A program made the position numbers and the translations under genes. Below, one piece after another: positions 57,001 to 64,000 of a stretch of 64,000 nt of DNA (position 1 is the first letter of the stretch; every line of letters begins with the position of its first letter). Source of the stretch: Bedellia somnulentella. Lineage: Eukaryota; Arthropoda; Insecta; Lepidoptera; Bedelliidae. Below the pieces are notes generated by a model. The model was not told the DNA's origin, ran no database searches, and saw only the letters and a list, made by a program, of their open reading frames with translations. The stretch spans positions 20,816,875 through 20,880,874 of the forward strand of contig OY755170.1 of NCBI GenBank assembly GCA_963576735.1, in the 5' to 3' direction.

Positions 57001-60000
57001 TTGAACGACAGATGTTTACTCCAGTTATAATACGCTATAATTATCAATATTTACATATATGTTCTTTTATTTTACAGACTACAAACACTTGCTTTTTTTC
57101 AATACATTCTCTATTTGATCTAAATGTGTGCCCCGTGGTCACACCGTGGTACATTGGCTCTATACATCTATTTTATCCATTCTATGTACCAACTCGTACG
57201 TACTACGCACGTAGCTTTTAAGTATCAAACCTACTCAACATTCCATTGTCTATCTTTTTTACAACATCATTAAGCACACCGCACATAGAAAAAACTTAAA
57301 ATACAAAAAGAGGACATAAATTAGTGTTCATTAAGATTCATCTATACTTATAATAAATCTGTAGAGAGGTCAATTCTGTACATCAAATATATTTTCAAAA
57401 TAACTATCAGGTGGTGATTAGGGATCGATACTGATGCCAAAAATGCAATCAGTAAAATTTTTGTCTGTCTGTCTGTCTGTCGGTTTGTATGTGCCTTATG
57501 GAAACAAAAACTACTCGACGGATTTTAACGAAACTTGGTACAATTGTTTTTCATACTCCTGGGCATTTTGGAAAATTTTGGGAAAACGGGAGAATTTGCT
57601 CCATTTTTTAAGCTTCCGTCGCGAGTGCAGCTTTAATGGTTAAACTTACATAGAAATCATGTATGACGGAAATATTCTTCATAAAATTATCTAAAAAAAA
57701 TCCTCAACAGTTTATGTCTATCTTTTACGGTTGACTCACAATAACACGTGTAATTCCTGATAGCTTAGCAGTTCGGAACATTCTGATTATATTTGTTTAC
57801 TCTAACGTTTGTAAACCTCTCACTCATCCCTAATTTAAAAATGGTAACATCATTACCTATTCAATAAAAAAAGAATCATAGAAATCGGTAGAGAAACACC
57901 GAAATTATACATAAAATAAGCCATCGCGCCCGTGACCAAAACCAAATCTTTACTAATTTACATATAACATACTAGATGGCGCCAGTAGTTGCATCCTACA
58001 TCACGTAATGATTTATTTTTTAGATTGTTATAAATACTTCTTAACGTTTTATTCCAAAATTTGCTATTAAACGGAAATACTGAACCGTTCATTAAAGCGC
58101 ATTCAAAATCACCAATCTACACTGTTTAGTGAGTGCTATAAATTTAATAAATTGAAAACATTGCGCTGAATTTCACAATGTTTGAGCAGTGACTGAAGAA
58201 AGAAACCTCAGATATTTAAAAAAACAACGCTACCCGTGCGAAGCTGGGACGATCCACTAGTATTAAATAAATACCTTCACTCTATAATCTTGAATTTGTT
58301 CATTTTGCTCCTTCATTAGTGTTCTCAGTTCATCTATTTCTGCCCTGGCTTCCTTATAGCACCGTTTCAATGTTGCTACATTAATCTCTCTTTCTAAAGC
58401 TTGTTCAAATGTGCCCAAGTGCATGTTAGTTTGTGTAGTTAGACCTTCGAATTTCATTTCAAGCTCCCGAAGACTATTCTGAGTTTGACGATGTTGACAT
58501 CTTTCTTTTTCCAATTCTTCTTTTTTCTTTAACAACTCAGCTCGAAGAACTGCACACTACAATAGTATTACAAGAAATGAGCAGTTACTGTTTTATGCTA
58601 CAAACGGCTTACTCCGTTTATCCACCCTAAGGCGGATATTCAGAAATGCGTGTCCTTCAATCCACCCCGCACAAGGTGGATAATAGTAACTCGTAATAAT
58701 ATTATTTGAATGTTTTTGTTTATGAAAATCTCATGTGGGGATTATTACTAATAAATAAAGGAAAGAAAAATTTCCCGCTAGTGTCGAAATTTTTCAAATT
58801 ATGTGATAGTCAGGCAATTGGCAGAGCGACGGGGACGTATACCCGAGGTCGCGGGTTTGTTTCCCGCCTGTGTCGAAACTTTTCTTTCCTTTATTTATTC
58901 TTAATAATAATATGTTTCTTCCGATTTGTTACCCCAAGTACAGTCATTTACAGAAACATACACAACACAAAACGGGTCCAAGAAACTTCGTCAACAAGAT
59001 TAACATGCCTACTTTCCTGCTTACAGTTTGAATAAAATTATCTAGATGGGAAGTTTTAATTTAAAATTTATTGTTACTTACGTAAAATAATCCAGAAATC
59101 TAAATTGCAGGTAAGCACCTGTAGGGTAGGTAGGTGGTATTTGGGTGAAAACCATTTAAAATGACCGTTGTGACCAATGAAACCATAAGAAGAAAGAATC
59201 TCCTAACAAAGAAGTGACAAATTAAAACTTATGGTTTTTTTTCTATAAATAACTGTACCTAGCCAGGGTAGAAAATTTAAAGAAACATATTATATGAATT
59301 ATAGCTATCCACCCCGTTCAGGGTGGATAAAAGAACGTGCGTTTCCGAATATCCGCCTTAGGGTGGCTGTTTTAGGGTGGACAAACCGAATAAGCCCTTC
59401 AAACTTGAAATTAAACGGATAATATACAATATACCAAGTTTTCTTTATCATATTATTTTTTCCGCAATAATTTGTGACAATAGTTTGTGTTAATAGTTTG
59501 TGACAAAAAATAATTATATAAAATTTTTATATTACCTCTGTAATTTTTGTCTTGAAATTTTCTTCAGTCTGTCGCAGTTGTATAGTAAGCTTGTGCACGT
59601 CTTTTTCTGCTGGTGTCTATAATAAAGGGTAACCATATCAATAAAAGTAATCATTATAAAAAAAACATAAGTTTCGCTGCATAATAATAAGTGACGCCCT
59701 TTATTATATCTAGTCAAAAACCTATACTCGTTAATTTTAAAATCTTTTTTCAACAAACCTACAAAATATGCTAAATAAATCCAGAAAAAATCTATGAAAT
59801 ATTTACATGATTGTCATTAATTTATAAGTCGCTCTCATTCTTAAAGCTAATAGACTTAGGCCCCTACCCTAAATTATTTGGAAAAGCATGTCCATCCCGA
59901 CCAGGGGAAATATCTTTCGATTGTTTTTCCAAACTTTCGCACTAAGTAGATAGTACTGAGTGATACAAATTTTTTGATTGATATTGAAATTGTGTGATTG

Positions 60001-62209
60001 GTCAGTATTTTTCAAAGATGATGTTGAGAATGCGGTATTGGTTAATATACCATGCTATTGCGAGATATTAGCAACTCAATTTTGGCTCATGACGTAGATA
60101 TTAATAATATCATATTATTAATGTGCGGTTTCAACATGGCGGACGGTACCCTGAATATAGTCGTATTTCATGAAATGTTCAACTGTTTATTGGCCACATC
60201 GTGATGTGGTATGGGCAGATCAATGATAAGAAATCGTTTCTCGATATGGCCAACTAAACGCGCGGCCTCTTCATGAAATGGTTAAGATTATTTTGGTCAT
60301 ATCGTAAAGTAGTCACATTAATTACCGGTAGAGGCGCTGAAAATGCTTTGTTTATGTGTGAAGATGGCGGCCACTTTCAAAAATGTTATTTCTCGCAGTA
60401 AAAAAGTTAATTATTCGCTATTAAGCGAAGAAGAAAGTGATAGCAAAAGAGTTTTCGCTGAAAAGGTTCTCGAGCACTTTGCAAATTACGAAAAAACTGA
60501 GCAATATGTTAAAAACCGTGGAGTTTGGATCACATTTCACAGGTCACCCTATTCTACGATCTGGCCAAACGTGGATGATTAAATCGTTAAACGTTGACGA
60601 TTTTATGATCTGGTCAAATTAAGTTGGCCACATCATGAAATGTGACTATTTCATGAAATGATCGATCATTTCACGATGTGTTCAAATCTACGATATGGCC
60701 ACGACATATACGATAGAAGGCGGTGCCACATTTCATTGTTCAAAAACCAGATTAATAAATTAAACACGAAAAATAAATATTTCACTTCAGCAAGGATGAC
60801 ATTATTTTTAATTAAAAGCTTTTATTTAACTTGCAATGTATGTGAAATATTTGAACTCAATTTTGAAGTGGATATATTCAACCGTTTGTGCTGAAATTTT
60901 GTGGACGCATTTTGTTTGGATGACAATATATGATAAGATATGTGACGTCATTCTAAATTCAATATGGCGGATCATACAAGATGTCAGAACAGTTATATTT
61001 AATCCACTTATACAATATAAGTATCAAATGAATGGGCTTGTTAAGAGTGACTAGAAAAAGAATATGACGTCATTCTGAATCCAATATGGCGGACCATGCA
61101 GGATGGCGGAATAGTTACCTTTAGTCTACTTCTACAATACGGGTATCAAATGAAAGGGCTTGTTAAGAGTGACTAGAAAAAGAATATGACGTCATTCTGA
61201 ATTAAATATGGCGGACCATGCAGGATGGCGGAATAGTTACCTTTAGTCTACTTCTACAATATGGGTATCAAATGAGAGGGCATTTTGAGAGTAATAATAA
61301 CTTGAAAAAAAAAATTAAGTAAAAAAAAATTGTAAGAAAAAGCTTTTATTTAAACGCTTTAAAAAGAAGAAAATAAATAATTCCTTTTGGATTATACTAA
61401 CAACTCCTCATTATACACAATTTATATATAATAATAAAAGCTTGTCGCGAGGTTTACATACCTATCAACATTCCTTTATATCATAATAATTTGTGGTAAA
61501 TCGAGCGACAAGCTTTTATTATTATATATAAATTGTGTATAATGAGGAGTTGTTAGTATAATCCAAAAGGAATATTTTATTTTCTTCTTTTTAGAGCGTT
61601 TAAATAAAAGCTTTTTCTTAAAAAGTTTTTTTACTTAATTTTTTTTCTAAAACGTTTAGTAAAATATGTAACATAATTGGATAAATTTCTGTTGTTTCTA
61701 TTCTCATCACTAAAAACTCAATCAATTTCCCACACTATTTTAATCTAACATTCTACTTAGGATGGGAACAAACTCAAATAGTTTTAATTAAATAAATGTC
61801 CGTGGGTGTCGTTACAGTCGACTTAGGGTTTTGGGGCTTTGTGGTTGTAGACCCATCAACAAACTTCTCTTCACTTACAATCATTTCTCCACCCAAGTTA
61901 CTAAGTTGTAAAAGATTTTTCAATTGAGTAAAGATATGTAGATAGGGTTAGTTTAAATGTTGTTATACACTCAGAGATACTAAGGTAAAGTTTCATGTAG
62001 GATATAATAAGCTGATAATTGCAGGCAGTGATGGGCCGTTAAATTAAAGAGGCTGTTGGGTAGAACTAAGTCCTGCAGAGGACGAAAGCTTGCTGAGATG
62101 GTGTTGAAAAAATGACAAAAATAAATCAATTAATATATGACCCAAATTAAATACTTACGAGAACTGAAAATGGATTGCATGGCGCCGGACACGGAGGGCA
62201 AGCTCCACA
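50843..62209 (-). CDS. Odf2: ODF2/cenexin-like coiled-coil protein, C-terminal 423 residues
   Basis: Exons in order on the - strand: 62209-62159, 59616-59536, 58556-58275, 56464-56354, 56278-56126, 55672-55524, 55372-55211, 54738-54651, 51037-50843. Joined length is 1272 nt in one frame with GT-AG introns; the first visible exon opens in phase 0, so 5' exons lie past the right edge. After a Cys/Pro segment (CGACPPCPAPCNPF) the protein is almost wholly charged coiled coil. EIQKVKIKFQEKLQELAPLP then DLLKATQMRLKDAQ, and the final LNDNFEQAQFRIIDLKGQV, align by eye with the C-terminal half of vertebrate ODF2, a component of mother-centriole appendages and sperm outer dense fibres. The C-tail ends CKCKSFIEGEIGTR. 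The coding model is strong; the family name rests on remembered similarity and needs a search. Confidence 0.78.
51235..51380 (+). repeat. tRNA-SINE family A, 3' half
   Basis: ACGGCGAAAAACCTACCCCC, GCCCAAGCAAAACTTGGGT, CCGGCCCTTCGGAGATATTT. Diverged; in the last ODF2-like intron. Confidence 0.65.
52260..52512 (-). repeat. RTE-tailed family B, full copy
   Basis: ACATACATACAAACATAACG tail, AGAAAGGGTAGCCAGAGCTA, head AAGCCGCCAGTACACAGC. Confidence 0.8.
52617..53458 (+). pseudogene. Unrecognised TE-like ORF broken by a tandem duplication
   Basis: An acceptor-like TTTTACGTACAG precedes SAQDRSPSPFTEAQKAFLER and a TAA. A different frame then reads IEACIEDMRKNSPVLFVSDD to MDIQNIVN twice, and only after the second copy continues with MLSNQFCQRRKTSGNEQF, QYVWLQARKDYNGILFYKNA, LVQINLKRNMRQQLVLPSKL and stops at 53458. 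The latter part vaguely resembles uncharacterised proteins associated with insect transposons (WxxxKxxxxILFYK...IxLxR). I do not know the family. Confidence 0.45.
52702..53231 (+). repeat. 265-bp tandem duplication
   Basis: Unit ATTGAGGCTTGCATTGAAGA... starts at 52702 and 52967; I see only two differences between copies (ACGC/ACCC near 52811 and CCCT/CTTT near 52928). 265 is not a multiple of 3, so the duplication breaks the frame. Confidence 0.93.
54101..54478 (+). CDS. Hypothetical 125-residue ORF, doubtful
   Basis: ATG-initiated frame MFVVKRFNKGFNCCKDEIIP to KRKFHNSRPILD with a Cys/Leu-rich middle (YMCLRELRYRFSLLFNIV). No domain recognised, no splice or poly(A) context, and it lies in an ODF2-like intron on the opposite strand. 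Could be a TE remnant or chance. Confidence 0.12.
   Translation: MFVVKRFNKGFNCCKDEIIPTSSKTKRGHKREWQKCTFSILIEICHLPSSTIDICTHTLWLLLDSCYMCLRELRYRFSLLFNIVNKITNKIPDEWVYVTFVCNGFIYSVIVLKKRKFHNSRPILD
54651..54738 (-). CDS. Odf2: ODF2-like exon, 88 nt
   Basis: Two AGs are possible. The upstream acceptor CCTTAG keeps frame with the previous exon (MRK-CLQTTVAELERQL); the nearer TTTGCAG would break it. Donor GTGGGC, phase 0. Confidence 0.82.
54795..55015 (+). repeat. RTE-tailed family B, diverged copy
   Basis: GTGGTGGCTTAGGGTATAGG, TTGTCGGGTGATGCGTTTTG, CTCAACTTCCAAAAGTAACT. Old copy in an ODF2-like intron. Confidence 0.6.
55211..55372 (-). CDS. Odf2: ODF2-like exon, 162 nt
   Basis: Acceptor GTTTACAG, donor GTAAGT, phase 2 to 2. 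Encodes AQVIRMEEHVLVTDRRLQEK through ERNETMRK. Confidence 0.88.
55524..55672 (-). CDS. Odf2: ODF2-like exon, 149 nt
   Basis: Acceptor TGATTTAG, donor GTCAGT, phase 0 to 2. Encodes VHVLLHAASRAPEKPDTKG (a proline-containing break in the coil) and SKQEIERLK. Confidence 0.85.
56126..56278 (-). CDS. Odf2: ODF2-like exon, 51 codons
   Basis: Acceptor TTTTATAG, donor GTAAAT. Encodes KFQEKLQELAPLPDLLKAT, the stretch most like ODF2 in the gene. Confidence 0.9.
56354..56464 (-). CDS. Odf2: ODF2-like exon, 37 codons
   Basis: Acceptor GTTATTAG, donor GTAATG. Encodes YLQAQQLVEEQKKQMDMMD to EIQKVK, phase 0 at both ends. Confidence 0.85.
56513..56605 (-). repeat. RTE 3' tail, diverged
   Basis: TTAGTTCCCATTGGAGTATG, GAAGAGATTATCAATCGCCT, ATGGCAAACCTTCTG. 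Confidence 0.6.
56610..57055. other. Intronic, unassigned
   Basis: No feature recognised. Confidence 0.35.
57085..57290 (-). repeat. RTE coding-end fragment, diverged
   Basis: AATACATTCTCTATTTGATC, TAAATGTGTGCCCCGTGGTC and CAACATTCCATTGTCTATCT follow the RTE 3' coding region on the - strand. Confidence 0.6.
57341..58260 (+). mobile_element. Non-autonomous Helitron, 920 bp, beside an ODF2-like splice donor
   Basis: Starts TCTATACTTATAATAAATCT after A and ends GGGACGATCCACTAG before T. Near-identical to 1109-2090. Its 3' end lies 14 bp from the donor of the exon at 58275-58556. Confidence 0.9.
58275..58556 (-). CDS. Odf2: ODF2-like exon, 94 codons
   Basis: Acceptor CTATTGTAG, donor GTATTT. 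Encodes CAVLRAELLKKKEELEKER to QIQDYRVK, uninterrupted heptads. Its splice donor lies 14 bp from the 3' end of a Helitron (57341-58260). Confidence 0.88.
58608..59395. mobile_element. TIR element, about 80-bp arms, with nested insertion
   Basis: Left GGCTTACTCCGTTTATCCAC, CCTAAGGCGGATATTCAGAA; right end is its complement (TTCCGAATATCCGCCTTAGG, GTGGACAAACCGAATAAGCC). Each arm has an internal hairpin TCCACCCCG...GGTGGA. The tRNA-like element at 58706-58910 sits inside. No coding seen. Confidence 0.75.
58706..58910 (+). repeat. tRNA-like element between inverted repeats
   Basis: Left AATAAATAAAGGAAAGAAAA, right CTTTTCTTTCCTTTATTTAT. The module reads AATTGGCAGAGCGACGGGGA, CGTATACCCGAGGTCGCGGG, GGGTTTGTTTCCCGC. 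The flank GTTTATGAAAATCTCATGTG precedes it. Confidence 0.75.
59536..59616 (-). CDS. Odf2: ODF2-like exon, 27 codons
   Basis: Acceptor TTATTATAG, donor GTAATA. Encodes TPAEKDVHKLTIQLRQTEEN and the start of the coiled coil. Confidence 0.82.
60160..60720. repeat. Block of palindromic motifs with a small ORF
   Basis: TTTCATGAAATG recurs at both ends (about 60170, 60649) together with GGCCACATC and GATATGGCC motifs in both orientations. Between them a frame from 60343 to 60582 encodes 79 residues (KMAATFKNVISRSKKVNYSL, FAEKVLEHFANYEKTEQYV). I do not recognise the protein. It lies in an ODF2-like intron. Confidence 0.5.
60944..61305 (+). repeat. 122-bp tandem array, 3 copies
   Basis: GACGTCATTCT starts at 60944, 61066 and 61188. 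Copies 2 and 3 are almost identical, copy 1 more diverged. Each contains TGACGTCA or its near form and AATATGGCGGA. Confidence 0.93.
61303..61647. repeat. Giant hairpin, about 145-bp arms
   Basis: Left arm 61303-61448 and right arm 61505-61647 pair almost completely (AGCTTTTATTTAAACGCT, GAGGAGTTGTTAGTATAATC, GACAAGCTTTTATTATTATA); the loop is about 56 bp. Starts where the tandem array ends. Confidence 0.9.
61650..62150. other. Intronic, little recognisable
   Basis: 61795-61925 loosely resembles family B (TTGGGGCTTTGTGGTTGTAG). Otherwise nothing seen. Confidence 0.35.
62159..62209 (-). CDS. Odf2: ODF2-like, most 5' visible exon
   Basis: Acceptor ATTTTAG and donor GTAAGT on the - strand, 17 codons, phase 0 to 0. 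Encodes CGACPPCPAPCNPFSVL, a Cys/Pro-rich spacer before the coiled coil. Short, but it splices in frame to the next exon. Confidence 0.7.
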
Positions 62210-63200
62210 CTAAAATCAATTTACAACATGTATTACGCTAAAGCACTGACAAGTCAAATTTTCGTTAAATTACGGTCGCTTTGTATGAAGTGATTGCATG
62301 GAAACAAGCTCACAAGAATGGTTTACTGTAGTACACATAACATAAAACTGTTTACTACAAATATTTTGTTCATAAATAATTTCGTATAATATTTTGAAAA
62401 AAAACATGCCTGCCATTAAAAATTTCAGTAATGGCTTCTTATGATTGCTAATTTGTTGTTGATGTCCTAAGTCACCCCACTGGTGCACAGGGCCTGCACA
62501 AGCTCCCGCCACGATTTCCTGTCTGCTGAGACTTCCCTGGCCACACTTCAGCTCAGTCCCGCCGCTCGCAGCTCGCTCTCCACGCTCCGGCACCAAGTGC
62601 GTACGCGGGCACGCTTGCCGTCCCGTGGTCTCCACTCAAATGCAATGCCGGCATTTGTGGTCCCTCTTAGAAATGTGTGTTCTATCCACCTCCATTTTCT
62701 TAGTGCGATGTCGGTCACAACTGGAGTCTGCTCGCATCGGTTCCACAGGTCCACGTTCTGGATTGCTCTTGGTGAGTAAATACGAAGGGTCGACCTCAAG
62801 GACTTGACAAAGACTTGCAGCTTATTTGACAGCCTCTTAGTCAATCGTTTCGCAGCCAAAGAGCAGAACAGATTTTACCACGGATTCGAAGAGGGAGTAC
62901 TTTACACGGCCTTCTGTATCCTGATTTTAACATCATCGTCTGCACCTCCTTGGCACGTGATAATGCTACCGAGGTAAACTTAAGTGGTTCTGTCGTTGTA
63001 GGATTTATTCGCATGTCGACTGTTTTATGTCTGTTAATTCGTAGGCCCATGACTTCTGCTTGCTTTCGAAGGCTCTCAAGTTTCGCTTCTAAATGGGCTA
63101 GAGTTGGCGAGATTAAAACAATGTCGTCCGCGTAATCTAAGTTTTCCAAGACAGATGCGCCCCACTTCACACCTCGAGGTGTTTTGATGACCGCTCTCAT

Positions 63201-63223
63201 TTATTTATTTATTTATTTATTTA
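63201..63223 (+). repeat. (TTTA)n tail
   Basis: About 5-6 units, the simple 3' tail of the nested element. Confidence 0.9.
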
Positions 63224-63537
63224 ACTTAAAAACATAATCTTAACAGGTAAAACCTAATGCGATTACATTTTACTTACCAACTAATTATACTATTTACAAC
63301 TAATAATAACAATGAGTTGATATCTAAAAATAACATACTATACATTTTTAAAATAACATAAATATCTGTGTGATGCATTAGTGAAGTCTCCCAGTCTGCA
63401 CGAGAATATATCCACTTCCTCGGCGATTTGATTGAGAGCTACCGGCGCTCTAGTAAGTGAGCTCTCACTCTGCAGGTTAGTACGAGCCCGCGGTAAGGCT
63501 AACAATCTTCCGGGCCGTCGTCTCAGCATGTTATTGG
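63201..63537 (-). mobile_element. Nested non-LTR 3' end
   Basis: Splits the RT frame above between DDVM and RAVIKTPRG. On the - strand it ends AAGTTAAATAAATAAATAA, a (TAAA)n-type tail, and keeps a short coding end (SLTRAPVALNQIAEEVDIFS, LGDFTNASHRYLCYFKNV). Boundaries share TCAT. Strongly 5'-truncated. Confidence 0.8.
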
Positions 63538-64000
63538 GAAGAGATCATGACGTCGTCTAATAGAATGATGAAGAGAAGCGGCGATAAGAGGCATCCTTGC
63601 TTGACGCCCGCAGAGATACTTATTGGTGTTCCCAGCTCCTTATCATAAATCACCTGGCATGTGCTACCCTCAAACAGGGCGCGGATTATAAGAATGATGC
63701 ATTGTGGGATGCCCCTGCGACTAACGCTGGACCACAGCGCGCTCCAGTTCACAGTGTCGAAGGCTTTTTCGAAATCGACAAATGCCAGCAGCATTCGACA
63801 CACTGCTCGATCAGTATGCGTAGGGTGTTCGTGTGGTCTGTGCAGGAGCGTCCGGAGCGGAAACCGGCTTGCTCTTACCTCAACGTCTCAGCCACTACTG
63901 CTGCGATTCGGTTGAGCAGAATCTTCGCAAGAACTTTTGCGGTGGATGGCAGTAGAGTAATGCCGCGCCAGTTTTCGCATCGCGTTAAATCACCCTTCTT

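Larger units (their letters stand above)
62430..64000 (-). pseudogene. Non-LTR retrotransposon, extends off the window
   Basis: From the right edge on the - strand: RCENWRGITLLPSTAKVLAK, EQAGFRSGRSCTDHTNTLRI, LLAFVDFEKAFDTVNWSALW, SAGVKQGCLLSPLLFIILLD, then after a nested insertion VLENLDYADDIVLIS, and RKWRWIEHTFLRGTT near the C-terminus. Several stops and frameshifts. It is a different lineage from the RTE copies; I do not assign the clade. It occupies the intron upstream of the first visible ODF2-like exon. Confidence 0.85.

Noticed and set aside
62483..62807. + strand frames at 62.5-62.8 kb
   Set aside because: Antisense shadows of the non-LTR element on the - strand.

Overview
The window is eukaryotic nuclear DNA, most likely from a moth or butterfly. 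It is AT-rich, has GT-AG introns and AATAAA poly(A) signals, and is packed with mobile-element relics of the kinds common in Lepidoptera: TC...CTAG Helitrons with (CTGT)n runs, RTE non-LTR elements ending in TATGTATG, and tRNA-like SINEs. No species can be named from the sequence. There are no prokaryotic operons, CRISPR arrays or bona fide tRNA/rRNA genes.

Two host genes are present, arranged tail to tail. On the + strand a 12-exon gene (28712-50300) encodes a 733-residue SMYD4-type protein: an N-terminal helical/TPR-like region, a SET domain split by a MYND zinc finger, and a post-SET cysteine cluster. On the - strand nine exons (62209 down to 50843) encode the C-terminal 423 residues of a coiled-coil protein that I assign to ODF2/cenexin; its 5' exons lie beyond the right edge. 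All exon joins keep the reading frame with GT-AG introns. The candidate poly(A) signals of the two genes are about 45 bp apart.

Everything else is mobile-element sequence or unassigned intergenic/intronic DNA. Region 1-28 kb is intergenic: Helitrons (1109-2090, 2184-2606, 2694-3715, about 6.3-7.7 kb, 18.1-19.6 kb, 24.7-25.5 kb, 25706-26753), an IS630/Tc1-like transposon with both TIRs broken by an RTE insertion (3729-6074), a jockey/CR1-type retrotransposon (13640-15453), many copies of two short RTE-tailed families, and a long foldback element (27182-27585). Introns of the SMYD4 gene carry a Harbinger-like MITE with TTA duplication (33869-34085), a tRNA-SINE with a 12-bp duplication (34126-34494), an inverted-repeat element (36.6-37.35 kb), retrotransposon 3' ends, and RTE copies. 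Introns of the ODF2 gene carry a TIR-bounded region with a partly duplicated TE-like ORF (51.5-54.0 kb), a Helitron ending 14 bp from a splice donor (57341-58260), an 80-bp-TIR element (58608-59395), a 122-bp tandem array joined to a 145-bp-arm palindrome (60944-61647), and a nested non-LTR element (62.4-64 kb).

The strongest general pattern is that three families (the RTE LINE, a tRNA-SINE and a second ~240-bp family) end in the same kind of 3' structure, a CCCC/GGG hairpin followed by GCGTGA-type sequence and a TATGT tail. This suggests that the two short families are mobilised by RTE enzymes. The most unusual structures are the tRNA-like module carried between inverted repeats, and the 60.1-61.65 kb block of palindromic motifs, small ORF, tandem array and giant hairpin.
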